This document shows positions 27,212-35,310 of a DNA stretch of 64,000 nt, in pieces. The notes beneath the pieces are model-generated. The model did no database searches. It was not told the origin of the DNA and saw only the letters and a list, made by a program, of their open reading frames with translations. Numbering within the stretch: position 1 is the first letter of the stretch; each line of letters starts with the position of its first letter. The DNA comes from Pseudomonas gingeri (GTDB lineage Bacteria; Pseudomonadota; Gammaproteobacteria; Pseudomonadales; Pseudomonadaceae): assembly GCF_013385425.1 (NCBI RefSeq), contig NZ_JACAQA010000005.1:106344-170343 (forward strand). Direction: 5' to 3'. The position numbers were made by a program, and so were the translations under genes.

Positions 27212-28209
27212 GCGGCATTAGACCAGTTGGATATAGAGGTAATGCACTCTTCCATGTATTCGGTATTGTATTGCATTAGTAAATGATATGTGTTTGCAAT
27301 TTTTGTAATGAAATTCATTCTGTGCGTTTCGTTGTACAGATCCCCTTCCGTCATTTGCTCTCGAAGCTTTTCTTCTTCTACATCACATGTTGTACTGAAA
27401 GCTGCAACCCTTAAGGGGAAGCCGGGAAATCCTTCTGTCAATGCTTGGAGGTCCAAAACTTTTTGGAAAATTTGATTCTCGTAGATAAGTGGCTGCAGGA
27501 TTTCTAGCTGTTCATGGTTGGCTATGGCTAAAAGGGAGTCGAACTGCAGGTCTGGCTTGTTTTCCGTGGTGGCTTGCTCGCACTTCTTGATGATTTCAAA
27601 AGCTTCAAGAATATAAGAATTTACTTTGAAGTTATTCAAAGTTGCCAACGCCTCCTCCGCCCACGGCAAGCTTTTTAGTCCCGCCAGTGCCAACTCAGGG
27701 CAGTTCAGCGCATTACGCTCCAACGCACATTCTTCGAATTGTTCGGGAAATTGGCTGTAAAACCAGTGCCAGACAAAAATGTCTTGGAACAACCAAAAGT
27801 TACCCTTACCCAGCCCGTCCTTACCGATAGCCATTGGATTGGGCAGATAATCCCCTACTGAGACAGCCAGAGCGTCCGGTATGAAGTCCAATCCGCACTT
27901 GACTTGTTTGCTGGCAAAGGCCGCCAGACCCATCCAGTAGAAACGTCCCTTCAGTTCGGGCTTTCCACCGTCTTCCAACTCCAGATAGAACCGCGCATAG
28001 GTTGCCGCGATACGCGCGGCACGGGCACTGAAACTGGCGACCAATTCGCTGCGTACGTGTTGCGAATAGGGATCGCGCCTCTCTACTGTCAGCCGACGTA
28101 TCGCTTCCTGCTGACCCCAGGCCCAGAGTATTGCGCAGTCAAAAGTCTGCTGAGAGACTGAGCCGGGTCGGGTATTGGTGGTGCATGTGAGGATCGGATC
28201 TGCGCTCAT
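27208..28209 (-). CDS. VgrG-linked protein of unknown function, candidate type VI cargo
   Basis: A 333-residue soluble protein without signal peptide. The gene overlaps vgrG and the lipoprotein gene by 4 bases each. The N-terminal half contains QTFDCAILWAWGQQEAI, SFSARAARIAATYARFYLE and FYWMGLAAFASKQVKCGLD; the C-terminal half LLAIANHEQLEILQPLIYEN and FPGFPLRVAAFSTTCDVEEE. The pattern reminds me of the DUF2515-type family, but I am not sure. Composition changes inside the gene: the first about 185 codons are near 50-58% GC by eye, the rest much lower. It may be a secreted effector delivered by the VgrG or an adaptor for one. Confidence 0.6.
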   Translation of the reverse strand: MSADPILTCTTNTRPGSVSQQTFDCAILWAWGQQEAIRRLTVERRDPYSQHVRSELVASFSARAARIAATYARFYLELEDGGKPELKGRFYWMGLAAFASKQVKCGLDFIPDALAVSVGDYLPNPMAIGKDGLGKGNFWLFQDIFVWHWFYSQFPEQFEECALERNALNCPELALAGLKSLPWAEEALATLNNFKVNSYILEAFEIIKKCEQATTENKPDLQFDSLLAIANHEQLEILQPLIYENQIFQKVLDLQALTEGFPGFPLRVAAFSTTCDVEEEKLREQMTEGDLYNETHRMNFITKIANTYHLLMQYNTEYMEECITSISNWSNAA

Positions 28210-30413
28210 TGCTTGCGACTCCTTTCGTAACTGTCAGCGCCTTCCGGGACATGGAATTTGTCCCAGCTCAGAAATGCCTTTAGGTCCTGGGCGGTTTGGG
28301 TCTTGATGCGAGGGAGAAGCCCGTCGGCATCGCTGGTGACAACCTGAGGGGCGGTTTCGCCAGGCACTGCAACGGTGACCTTGATCCCTTTCAGCGGCGT
28401 ACCGGAGCGGCTGAGCAGTTGCATCTGCTCGTCGTGGGCTTCTTGGGACGAGCTGCCGTGCATGTGATGTGTAGTTCCGGCCTGTCCCTCGGCTGCGGGT
28501 TTGAGGGCTGTCAACACGGCAACTCTCGCTGCCGTACCTGCGATCCCAGCGGCGTCGGGGCCTACACGACTGATGCCGTTGCCATCGAGTTTGATGAAGT
28601 GACCGCCTACCTTGATCGTCAATTCGGCACCGGCCTCGATAACGATTTTTTTGCCTGCATAGAAATGGATCTCCTGACCAGCCTCAACGAGGTAACCCAC
28701 CCCCGCCTTCACCTGCTGGCTTCGACCCACCGTCAGATGGTCATCACCCTTCACCTCGCAACGTCGATCCTGGTGAACCGTATGATGTTCTTCGGCCTTG
28801 AACTCGGCGTAGCTGTTGGCACCGACGCTTTCATGCCGCTCATGACCGATCTGTACATGCTGGTCATGTTCGATGTGCTGCTCGAAATCCCGTTGGGCAT
28901 GCACATAGATCTGTTCCTGGCCCTTGAGGTCTTCGATGCGGATCTCATTACTGCCGCCACCCCCGGGGCTGCTCTGGCTTTTGAACACGCTGCGGGTCTT
29001 GTGCGCAGGCAGAGGGTAGGGCGCTTGCTGCAGCGCGTTGTTCAGGCAACCGACGATCAGTGGCTGGTCCGGGTCGCCTTCCAGAAAGGTCACCAGCACC
29101 TCCATGCCGACACGGGGCAGGGTGATGGCGCCATGACTCGGCCCGGCCCAGCCGGATGCCACCCGCAACCAGCAACTGCTGTGGGCGCCGGTTTCGTCGG
29201 AACGGTCCCAGTGAAACTTCACCTTCACCCGGCCATATTCGTCGCAGTGGATTTCTTCGCCGGGCGGGCCGGTGACGAAAGCGGTCTGGGCATTCAGACG
29301 ACGGGATTCGCGCACCTGTAGCGGCGGCCGAAAGAACACATCCCACGGCGTGGCGAGAAAGCTGTTGCGGTAGCCCTGGCGGAAATCGCTGTCGGCAACG
29401 CTCGGGATCGGTGCCGACTCCTCCAGCACCTGCGGCTGTTTGCCTTCATGGGTCAGGTGGGTCAGCAGCCAGAGATCATTCCAGTCCGGCTGTGGATGGT
29501 CGCTCAGGGTCAGGAGATGACCGCTGGCCAGTTGTGGCGCATTGCTCTTGCCCGAAGCCTGTCGATAGTCGGCGCGATGGCGCTCCAACTGGCGGCGATT
29601 GAGTCGTTTACCAGCGTCGTCATGCTTGAAGCGGCCAGGATAGCGATAGTCCTCCAACACGGGTTTCGGTAGTGAATCCGAGCAGTGGGACGTCCGCTCC
29701 AGCAAGGTATGCGGCTTCTCGAAGTCGTAATCACGCAAGGCCGCATGACTGCTGCGGGTCTCCAGGCGCAGGTCAAAGGACTTGATGCTCGCGGTCGTAG
29801 CCACGGTGCCGCTGTCCGGCACATAGGGCACGGCAGTGGACAGCCGGCGAAAGAAGGTCTGGTCATCGCCGAAGGCCAGGTGATGGTCGGCCGGGCTGTG
29901 CTGGAAGTGGTAGTGCAGGCCGTCTTCCTCACACAGACGCTGGATGAAATCCAGATCGGATTCGTTGTACTGCACGCAGTACTCGCGGGCGGGCAGGGGT
30001 GTGGCGAGATTGAAGCTGAAGGCGTTGCCGAGGATGCCGTGGTCCTTGAGCACCCGGGCGATGATCTGCGGTACGGTCTGGTTCTGGAAGATGCGCTGGT
30101 TGAAGCGATGACCCAGGTAGGTCAGTTGCGGTACGAGGGTGAGGTGATAGTGGGTCCAGCGCTGGCCGGTATCACCCTGGCCGATGCTGTAGACCTGGCC
30201 GTGAATACCCGCGCCGCTATCGTTGAAGGCGAGAAAGCCCTGCTGGTGCAACAGCTCGTCGAGGTTCAGGTCCGGGCGGCGGCTGACCAGTTCCAGCTCG
30301 AAACGATAGGGCTGGCTGATGGCTTCACTGCCTTTGAAGGCCAGCACCTGGAGTTCAGGGGCAAGGCCCGGGAGGGTCAGGGTAAAGCGGTTTAACGGCG
30401 CTGAAATGAACAT
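28206..30413 (-). CDS. vgrG: Type VI secretion spike protein VgrG (TssI)
   Basis: A 735-residue spike protein that forms a trimer at the tip of the type VI secretion tube. The N-terminal gp27-like part starts FTLTLPGLAPELQVLAFKGSEAISQPYRFELELVS; the gp5 OB-fold region shows VTGPPGEEIHCDEYGRVKVKFHWDR and CWLRVASGWAG; the DUF2345-type beta-helix includes KSQSSPGGGGSNEIRIED and repeated His/Gln-rich strands. The last about 70 residues (LLSRSGTPLKGIKVTVAVPGE...) look like a transthyretin-like cargo-docking extension. ATG at 30413 is preferred over an upstream TTG because AAGGGA precedes it. No other type VI core genes are in the window, so it is an orphan vgrG island. Confidence 0.93.
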   Translation of the reverse strand: MFISAPLNRFTLTLPGLAPELQVLAFKGSEAISQPYRFELELVSRRPDLNLDELLHQQGFLAFNDSGAGIHGQVYSIGQGDTGQRWTHYHLTLVPQLTYLGHRFNQRIFQNQTVPQIIARVLKDHGILGNAFSFNLATPLPAREYCVQYNESDLDFIQRLCEEDGLHYHFQHSPADHHLAFGDDQTFFRRLSTAVPYVPDSGTVATTASIKSFDLRLETRSSHAALRDYDFEKPHTLLERTSHCSDSLPKPVLEDYRYPGRFKHDDAGKRLNRRQLERHRADYRQASGKSNAPQLASGHLLTLSDHPQPDWNDLWLLTHLTHEGKQPQVLEESAPIPSVADSDFRQGYRNSFLATPWDVFFRPPLQVRESRRLNAQTAFVTGPPGEEIHCDEYGRVKVKFHWDRSDETGAHSSCWLRVASGWAGPSHGAITLPRVGMEVLVTFLEGDPDQPLIVGCLNNALQQAPYPLPAHKTRSVFKSQSSPGGGGSNEIRIEDLKGQEQIYVHAQRDFEQHIEHDQHVQIGHERHESVGANSYAEFKAEEHHTVHQDRRCEVKGDDHLTVGRSQQVKAGVGYLVEAGQEIHFYAGKKIVIEAGAELTIKVGGHFIKLDGNGISRVGPDAAGIAGTAARVAVLTALKPAAEGQAGTTHHMHGSSSQEAHDEQMQLLSRSGTPLKGIKVTVAVPGETAPQVVTSDADGLLPRIKTQTAQDLKAFLSWDKFHVPEGADSYERSRKQ

Positions 30414-30686
30414 TCGTAGTCCCTTACTCAAGCGGTAAGGGGGGAGTCTGCTTGTCCTCGGCGGCGCGTTGAATAGGTCTGTGAAAAAACAGAAATGCCT
30501 TACATTTCAAGGTTAAAAAGACTGACGCGGTAGCGGAATTTTTTGCCAGAAGAAGTGAAAGTGCTACTGCTGGGGGGCTTAAGCAGGTGGAGGGTTGCTG
30601 AAATATCACGATACGGTGTGATGCTGTACAATAATTGCACACCAAAATACTTTTGAGCAGACCGCTCCTTGAACGGGTATTTCAAC

Positions 30687-31235
30687 ATGAAGCCTGAATC
30701 ACCACCCAGCATCCCCACCGCATCGCTGCTATTGGCTGCGCTCGCGTTGATCGGTGGGTATGGTGCTGCGGTATCGGTTCAGGCTGCTGCGGACCACGAT
30801 AGCGGCTTCAGAAATGAGGCCAGCCAGAAGTCCAGTCAGCTCGCTATCGAGATTCACGGGCTGATAAAAAAGGCGAAGCAGGTAGAAAACGGGTTCGCAA
30901 GCATCATCAAAGACATGCTTGCCAGAGATCCGGCCCGTACTCCTGAAGGACTGGATGCTCAAGCAAAACTTGAAGATCTGGGGCGGAATCTGGACAGCTT
31001 TCGCGGCATGGAACTGACGCTACGCAGTGCGATTGTCCCGGAGGGGTTGGCCGAGGTCCATATGGATCTTCGTCGATCCATGGCTCGTGCAAGGGAGAAA
31101 ATGGCGATTACCCACAGCCTGCTCTCTCAAATGCTGACAGTGCCGGAATCCTTTGAAAGTACTGCTGATGGAGAAGGGCTGCGCGCATTGGCCGAGCATT
31201 CCACCCAGAGGCTGATTGAGTTGGCTAACGCCTGA
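30687..31235 (+). CDS. Predicted membrane-anchored protein coupled to a YafO toxin
   Basis: A 182-residue protein with one hydrophobic segment at about residues 12-35 (ASLLLAALALIGGYGAAVSV), either a signal peptide ending near VQAAA or a membrane anchor, followed by an about 145-residue helical domain rich in Lys, Glu, Arg and Gln (IEIHGLIKKAKQVENGFASI, DLRRSMARAREKMAITHSLL), likely coiled coil. The stop overlaps the start of the YafO gene as TGATG. It does not resemble YafN/Phd antitoxins. I prefer the ATG at 30687; a TTG at 30669 is possible. Its position suggests a partner or antitoxin of the toxin, but export would be unusual for that. Confidence 0.65.
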   Translation: MKPESPPSIPTASLLLAALALIGGYGAAVSVQAAADHDSGFRNEASQKSSQLAIEIHGLIKKAKQVENGFASIIKDMLARDPARTPEGLDAQAKLEDLGRNLDSFRGMELTLRSAIVPEGLAEVHMDLRRSMARAREKMAITHSLLSQMLTVPESFESTADGEGLRALAEHSTQRLIELANA

Positions 31236-31672
31236 TGTCCAGGGCGTCAGCCATCTTTCATCCGGAGTCCTACCGCGAGCTTTTTCTGGATGTTCTAAAG
31301 GATTATCCAGGACTGGACACCGCTCTACTGAATGATTTCGTTACCTATAAGCAGACAGGCATTCCTTCAGATCGATTTGGGCGCGACGCTCCCTACGTCT
31401 GGCCGGCAGCTGCGTTTAATGCAAACCTCATGCATATCCACTTGAAGCTTCCGCCGGAAAAGTTTCCCAAGAACCTTCCTCAGATCGATCGAGTCTGTCG
31501 TAGAGGCGCTCCGGAAAAGGACGCCGCTCTTGTTTATGTGCGCGGAGAGCTGGAAGAACATCGTTACTGTCTTCTTGCGGTCCTGTATCCCGATGGGCAT
31601 GCCAGGGCGCGGGAAGAGAAGCTGATGCGATACCTGGCCAGATTGGCGCAGAAGTTTCGCGGCGAAAACTGA
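31235..31672 (+). CDS. yafO: YafO-family mRNA interferase toxin
   Basis: A 145-residue protein matching E. coli YafO along most of its length. Seen: [23 protein letters not shown] (YafO: YKxxGxxPDxFGRD), [64 protein letters not shown]. YafO is a ribosome-dependent endoribonuclease that blocks protein synthesis. In E. coli it is paired with the Phd/YefM-type antitoxin YafN; here the coupled upstream gene is a predicted membrane protein instead. About 15 extra residues sit at the N-terminus. Base composition is lower in GC than the flanking prfB gene, in keeping with transfer. Confidence 0.85.
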   Translation: MSRASAIFHPESYRELFLDVLKDYPGLDTALLNDFVTYKQTGIPSDRFGRDAPYVWPAAAFNANLMHIHLKLPPEKFPKNLPQIDRVCRRGAPEKDAALVYVRGELEEHRYCLLAVLYPDGHARAREEKLMRYLARLAQKFRGEN

Positions 31673-31718
31673 AATCACCCCGCCAAGCGGGCTGCCGGGA
31701 CGCGTGCAACTCGGTTAT

Positions 31719-31750
31719 ACTCGTCGGCTTTCAAAAGTTCACCGACGAGT
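31719..31750. repeat. 9-bp perfect inverted repeat before prfB
   Basis: ACTCGTCGG (31719-31727) and CCGACGAGT (31742-31750) flank 14 bases and end 10 bases before the prfB ATG. A TATACT box (31716-31721) overlaps the left arm, so it may be a promoter-region operator and not an RNA hairpin. Confidence 0.4.
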
Positions 31751-31760
31751 GCTGCCCGCC

Positions 31761-32856
31761 ATGGAAATCAACCCGATCCTTAACAGTATCAAGGACCTGT
31801 CCGAGCGCTCCGAAACCATTCGGGGGTATCTTTGACTACGATCAAAAGCATGAGCGCCTGACCGAGGTCAATCGCGAGCTTGAAGATCCGGCTGTCTGGA
31901 ACAACCCCGAATACGCCCAGAACCTTGGCCGCGAGCGTTCCGCGCTGGCGCTGATCGTCGAGACCCTGGACGACATGTCCAGCGGCCTGAGCGATGCCCG
32001 CGACCTGCTGGAAATGGCCGCCGCCGAAGAAGACCAGGGGGCCGTCGACGACGTCGCCGCTGAAGTCGAACGCCTGCGCGCCGCCCTCGAGAACCTCGAA
32101 TTCCGCCGGATGTTCAGCGGCGAAATGGACCCGAACAACGCCTACCTGGATATCCAGGCCGGTTCCGGCGGCACCGAAGCCCAGGACTGGGCCAATATCC
32201 TGCTGCGCATGTACCTGCGCTGGGCCGACAAACGCGGTTTCGACGCCACCATCATGGAACTGTCCGCCGGCGAAGTCGCCGGGATCAAGGGCGCCACCGT
32301 GCATATCAAGGGCGAGTACGCCTTCGGTTGGCTGCGCACCGAGATCGGCGTGCACCGCCTGGTGCGCAAGAGCCCGTTCGACTCCGGCAACCGTCGTCAC
32401 ACCTCGTTCTCGGCGGTGTTCGTCTCCCCGGAAATCGACGACAACATCGAAATCGAAATCAACCCGGCAGACCTGCGGATCGATACCTATCGTTCCTCCG
32501 GTGCCGGTGGTCAGCACGTCAACACCACCGACTCGGCCGTACGGATCACCCACGTACCGTCCAACACCGTGGTCAGCTGCCAGAACGAACGTTCCCAGCA
32601 CGCGAACAAAGACACCGCGATGAAAATGTTGCGGGCGCGCTTGTACGAACAGGAAGTCCAGAAGCGCAATGCCGCTTCCCAGGCCCTGGAAGACACCAAG
32701 TCGGATATCGGCTGGGGTCACCAGATCCGCTCCTACGTACTCGACGCCTCGCGGATCAAGGATCTGCGCACCAACATCGAACGCAGCGACTGCGACAAAG
32801 TGCTGGACGGCGATATCGACGAATACCTGGAAGCCAGCCTCAAGCAAGGGCTTTAA
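31761..32856 (+). CDS. prfB: Peptide chain release factor 2, with programmed +1 frameshift
   Basis: RF2 terminates translation at UGA and UAA. The gene starts at ATG 31761; 24 codons end at CTT TGA C (TGA at 31833-31835). After a +1 shift the frame continues from 31834 to the stop at 32856, giving 364 residues, the usual length. An internal Shine-Dalgarno-like GGGGGTAT sits just upstream of the shift site, as in E. coli prfB. The main frame contains the GGQ motif ([20 protein letters not shown]) and the codon-recognition region. Conserved autoregulation: low RF2 favours frameshifting and raises RF2. Followed by lysS, the usual pairing. Confidence 0.97.
31821..31836 (+). promoter_or_regulatory. 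RF2 programmed frameshift site
   Basis: CGGGGGTATCTTTGAC: an SD-like GGGGGT, then the slippery CTT codon at 31830-31832 followed by in-frame TGA C. Ribosomes pausing at TGA when RF2 is scarce slip one base forward. The layout is the same as the classical prfB site. Confidence 0.95.
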
Positions 32857-32952
32857 GGCACTGCGGCGACGGCGCGCACCAAGGCGCGCCGCCTGTCGTG
32901 AACCCCTGCCGAAGGCCGGGGGCAACGAACCTGTGATGGAAAATCTAAAGAC

Positions 32953-34455
32953 ATGAGCGACCTACAACTCGACCCGCAAGCCCTGCAACAGGAAGAAAAC
33001 ACCCTGATCGCCCTGCGCAAGGAAAAGCTGGCTGCCGAGCGCGCCAAGGGTCAGGCCTTCCCCAACGACTTCCGTCGCGACGCCTACTGCGAAGACTTGC
33101 AGAAACAGTACGCCGACAAGACCAAGGAAGAGCTGGCTGAGGCGGCGATCCCGGTCAAGGTTGCCGGTCGCATCATGCTCAACCGTGGCTCGTTCATGGT
33201 GATCCAGGACATGTCCGGGCGCATCCAGGTCTACGTCAACCGCAAGACCCTGTCGGAAGAGACCCTGGCCGCGGTGAAAACCTGGGACCTGGGCGACATC
33301 ATTGCCGCCGTTGGTACCCTGGCCCGCTCCGGCAAGGGCGACCTGTACGTTGAAATGACCGACGTGCGCCTGCTGACCAAGTCGCTGCGCCCGCTGCCGG
33401 ACAAGCACCACGGCCTGACCGATACCGAAACCCGCTATCGCCAGCGCTACGTCGACCTGATCGTCAACGAAGAAGTGCGCCAGACCTTCCGCGTGCGTTC
33501 TCAGGTCATCGCCCATATCCGCAACTTCATGATGCAGCGCGATTTCATGGAAGTGGAAACGCCGATGCTGCAGACCATCCCCGGTGGTGCCGCGGCCAAG
33601 CCGTTCGAAACCCACCACAACGCGCTGGACATGGGCATGTACCTGCGCATCGCGCCGGAGCTGTACCTCAAGCGCCTGGTGGTCGGTGGCTTCGAGCGGG
33701 TGTTCGAGATCAACCGCAACTTCCGTAACGAAGGCGTGTCGACCCGGCACAACCCTGAGTTCACCATGTTGGAGTTCTACCAGGCGTACGCCGACTACGA
33801 AGACAACATGGACCTGACCGAAGAGCTGTTCCGTGAACTGGCCCAGGCCGTTCTGGGCAGCACCGACGTGCCGTACGGCGACAAGGTCTTCCACTTCGGC
33901 GAACCGTTCGTGCGCCTGTCGGTGTTCGACTCGATCCTCAAGTACAACCCTGAGCTGACCGCCGCCGACCTGCAGGACGTCGACAAGGCCCGCGCGATCG
34001 CCAAGAAGGCCGGTGCCAAGGTGCTCGGCTTCGAAGGCCTGGGCAAGTTGCAGGTGATGATTTTCGAAGAGCTGGTCGAGCACAAGCTGGAACAGCCGCA
34101 CTTCATTACCGAGTACCCGTTCGAAGTCTCGCCGCTGGCCCGTCGCAATGACGAGAACCCGAACGTCACCGACCGTTTCGAGCTGTTTATCGGCGGTCGT
34201 GAAATCGCCAACGCCTATTCCGAGTTGAACGACGCGGAAGACCAGGCCGAGCGCTTCCAGGCCCAGGTGGCCGAGAAGGACGCCGGCGACGACGAAGCCA
34301 TGCACTACGACGCCGACTTCGTACGGGCGCTGGAGTACGGCATGCCGCCGACGGCGGGCGAGGGCATCGGTATCGACCGCCTGGTGATGTTGCTCACCAA
34401 CGCACCGTCGATTCGCGATGTGATCCTGTTCCCGCACATGCGGCCGCAAGCATAA
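32953..34455 (+). CDS. lysS: Lysyl-tRNA synthetase (class II)
   Basis: A 500-residue cytoplasmic enzyme that charges tRNA-Lys. An N-terminal OB-fold (about 65-150, [25 protein letters not shown]) recognises the anticodon. The class II core shows motif 1 near [17 protein letters not shown], motif 2 [23 protein letters not shown], and motif 3 [14 protein letters not shown]. It begins 96 bases after prfB; a strong terminator follows at 34467-34496. The usual prfB-lysS arrangement of proteobacteria. Confidence 0.97.
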   Translation: MSDLQLDPQALQQEENTLIALRKEKLAAERAKGQAFPNDFRRDAYCEDLQKQYADKTKEELAEAAIPVKVAGRIMLNRGSFMVIQDMSGRIQVYVNRKTLSEETLAAVKTWDLGDIIAAVGTLARSGKGDLYVEMTDVRLLTKSLRPLPDKHHGLTDTETRYRQRYVDLIVNEEVRQTFRVRSQVIAHIRNFMMQRDFMEVETPMLQTIPGGAAAKPFETHHNALDMGMYLRIAPELYLKRLVVGGFERVFEINRNFRNEGVSTRHNPEFTMLEFYQAYADYEDNMDLTEELFRELAQAVLGSTDVPYGDKVFHFGEPFVRLSVFDSILKYNPELTAADLQDVDKARAIAKKAGAKVLGFEGLGKLQVMIFEELVEHKLEQPHFITEYPFEVSPLARRNDENPNVTDRFELFIGGREIANAYSELNDAEDQAERFQAQVAEKDAGDDEAMHYDADFVRALEYGMPPTAGEGIGIDRLVMLLTNAPSIRDVILFPHMRPQA

Positions 34456-34466
34456 AATTGCTGTTG

Positions 34467-34496
34467 AAAAAGCCGCCCTCACAAGGCGGCTTTTTT
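34467..34496 (+). terminator. Rho-independent terminator after lysS
   Basis: AAAAAGCCGCC (34467-34477) and GGCGGCTTTTT (34485-34495) form a stem around CTCACAA with a run of six T. It closes the prfB-lysS transcript. Confidence 0.9.
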
Positions 34497-34548
34497 ATTG
34501 TCTATTGGTACTGATGTTTCAGATTATTACAAGAGAGGAAGACCGGTA

Positions 34549-35265
34549 GTGGAGCGTGCAATGGCGCAAAAGGGAGCAGCTGGCGTCGCTACGGCGGTGG
34601 CTGAGAGCGTTCAGTATCAAGGGCGCAAGGCCAGTCGACAGGGAAGCGAGCAACGACGACAGGCGATTCTTGACGCCGCCATGCGCATTGTCGTGCGCGA
34701 CGGTGTGCGTGGGGTGCGGCACCGCGCGGTGGCCGCCGAGGCCGATGTGCCGCTGTCGGCCACTACCTATTACTTCAAGGATATCGATGACCTGCTCACC
34801 GATACCTTCGCCCAGTATGTCGAGCGCAGCGCAGCCTTCATGGCCAAGCTGTGGGGAAACACCGAAGGCATATTGCGGGAAATGGTCGCCTACGGTGACG
34901 GCAGTGCGGCCTCGCGGGCGCAAGTGGCCGACGACATCGCCCATATGATTGTCGACTACATCCAGCGGCAACTGCACAACCGTCGCGAGCACCTGATGGC
35001 TGAGCAGGCGTTTCGTCAGGAAGCGCTGCTCAATCCACGCCTGGCGGTGTTGGTGCGTTCGCACCAACAGATTCTCCTGCAGGGCGCCTACCAGTTTGTC
35101 CAGGTACTGGGTACCAAAGAGCCTCAGCAGGATGCCAAAGTGTTGACGGCGATTATCGGACGGATGGAATATCAGGGCCTGCTCAACGACGCCGAGGTCC
35201 AGTCCGAACAGGACATGCTGGGGATCCTCTCGCGCTACATGCACCTGGTGCTGGCCTCGGTCTAG
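34549..35265 (+). CDS. TetR-family transcriptional regulator
   Basis: A 238-residue regulator. The helix-turn-helix lies at about residues 38-80: RRQAILDAAMRIVVRDGVRGVRHRAVAAEADVPLSATTYYFKDIDDLL. The C-terminal ligand/dimer domain runs to the end (LGILSRYMHLVLASV). GTG at 34549 is preferred because AGAGGAAG lies 7 bases upstream; ATG at 34561 is an alternative. In my memory a TetR gene follows lysS in P. aeruginosa as well. The target and ligand are not evident; it is not divergent from any gene. Confidence 0.9.
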   Translation: MERAMAQKGAAGVATAVAESVQYQGRKASRQGSEQRRQAILDAAMRIVVRDGVRGVRHRAVAAEADVPLSATTYYFKDIDDLLTDTFAQYVERSAAFMAKLWGNTEGILREMVAYGDGSAASRAQVADDIAHMIVDYIQRQLHNRREHLMAEQAFRQEALLNPRLAVLVRSHQQILLQGAYQFVQVLGTKEPQQDAKVLTAIIGRMEYQGLLNDAEVQSEQDMLGILSRYMHLVLASV

Positions 35266-35310
35266 GCTCTGTGCATGGCTATTCACCGGTATCACCTTCA
35301 GGAGTCACCC

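Noticed and set aside
28206..30413. VgrG gene read as a prophage tail spike
   Set aside because: The VgrG fold, DUF2345-type region and absence of other phage genes fit type VI secretion and not a phage.
31833..31835. In-frame stop early in prfB, which would suggest a pseudogene
   Set aside because: It is the conserved programmed frameshift CTT TGA C with its internal SD; the rest of RF2 is intact.
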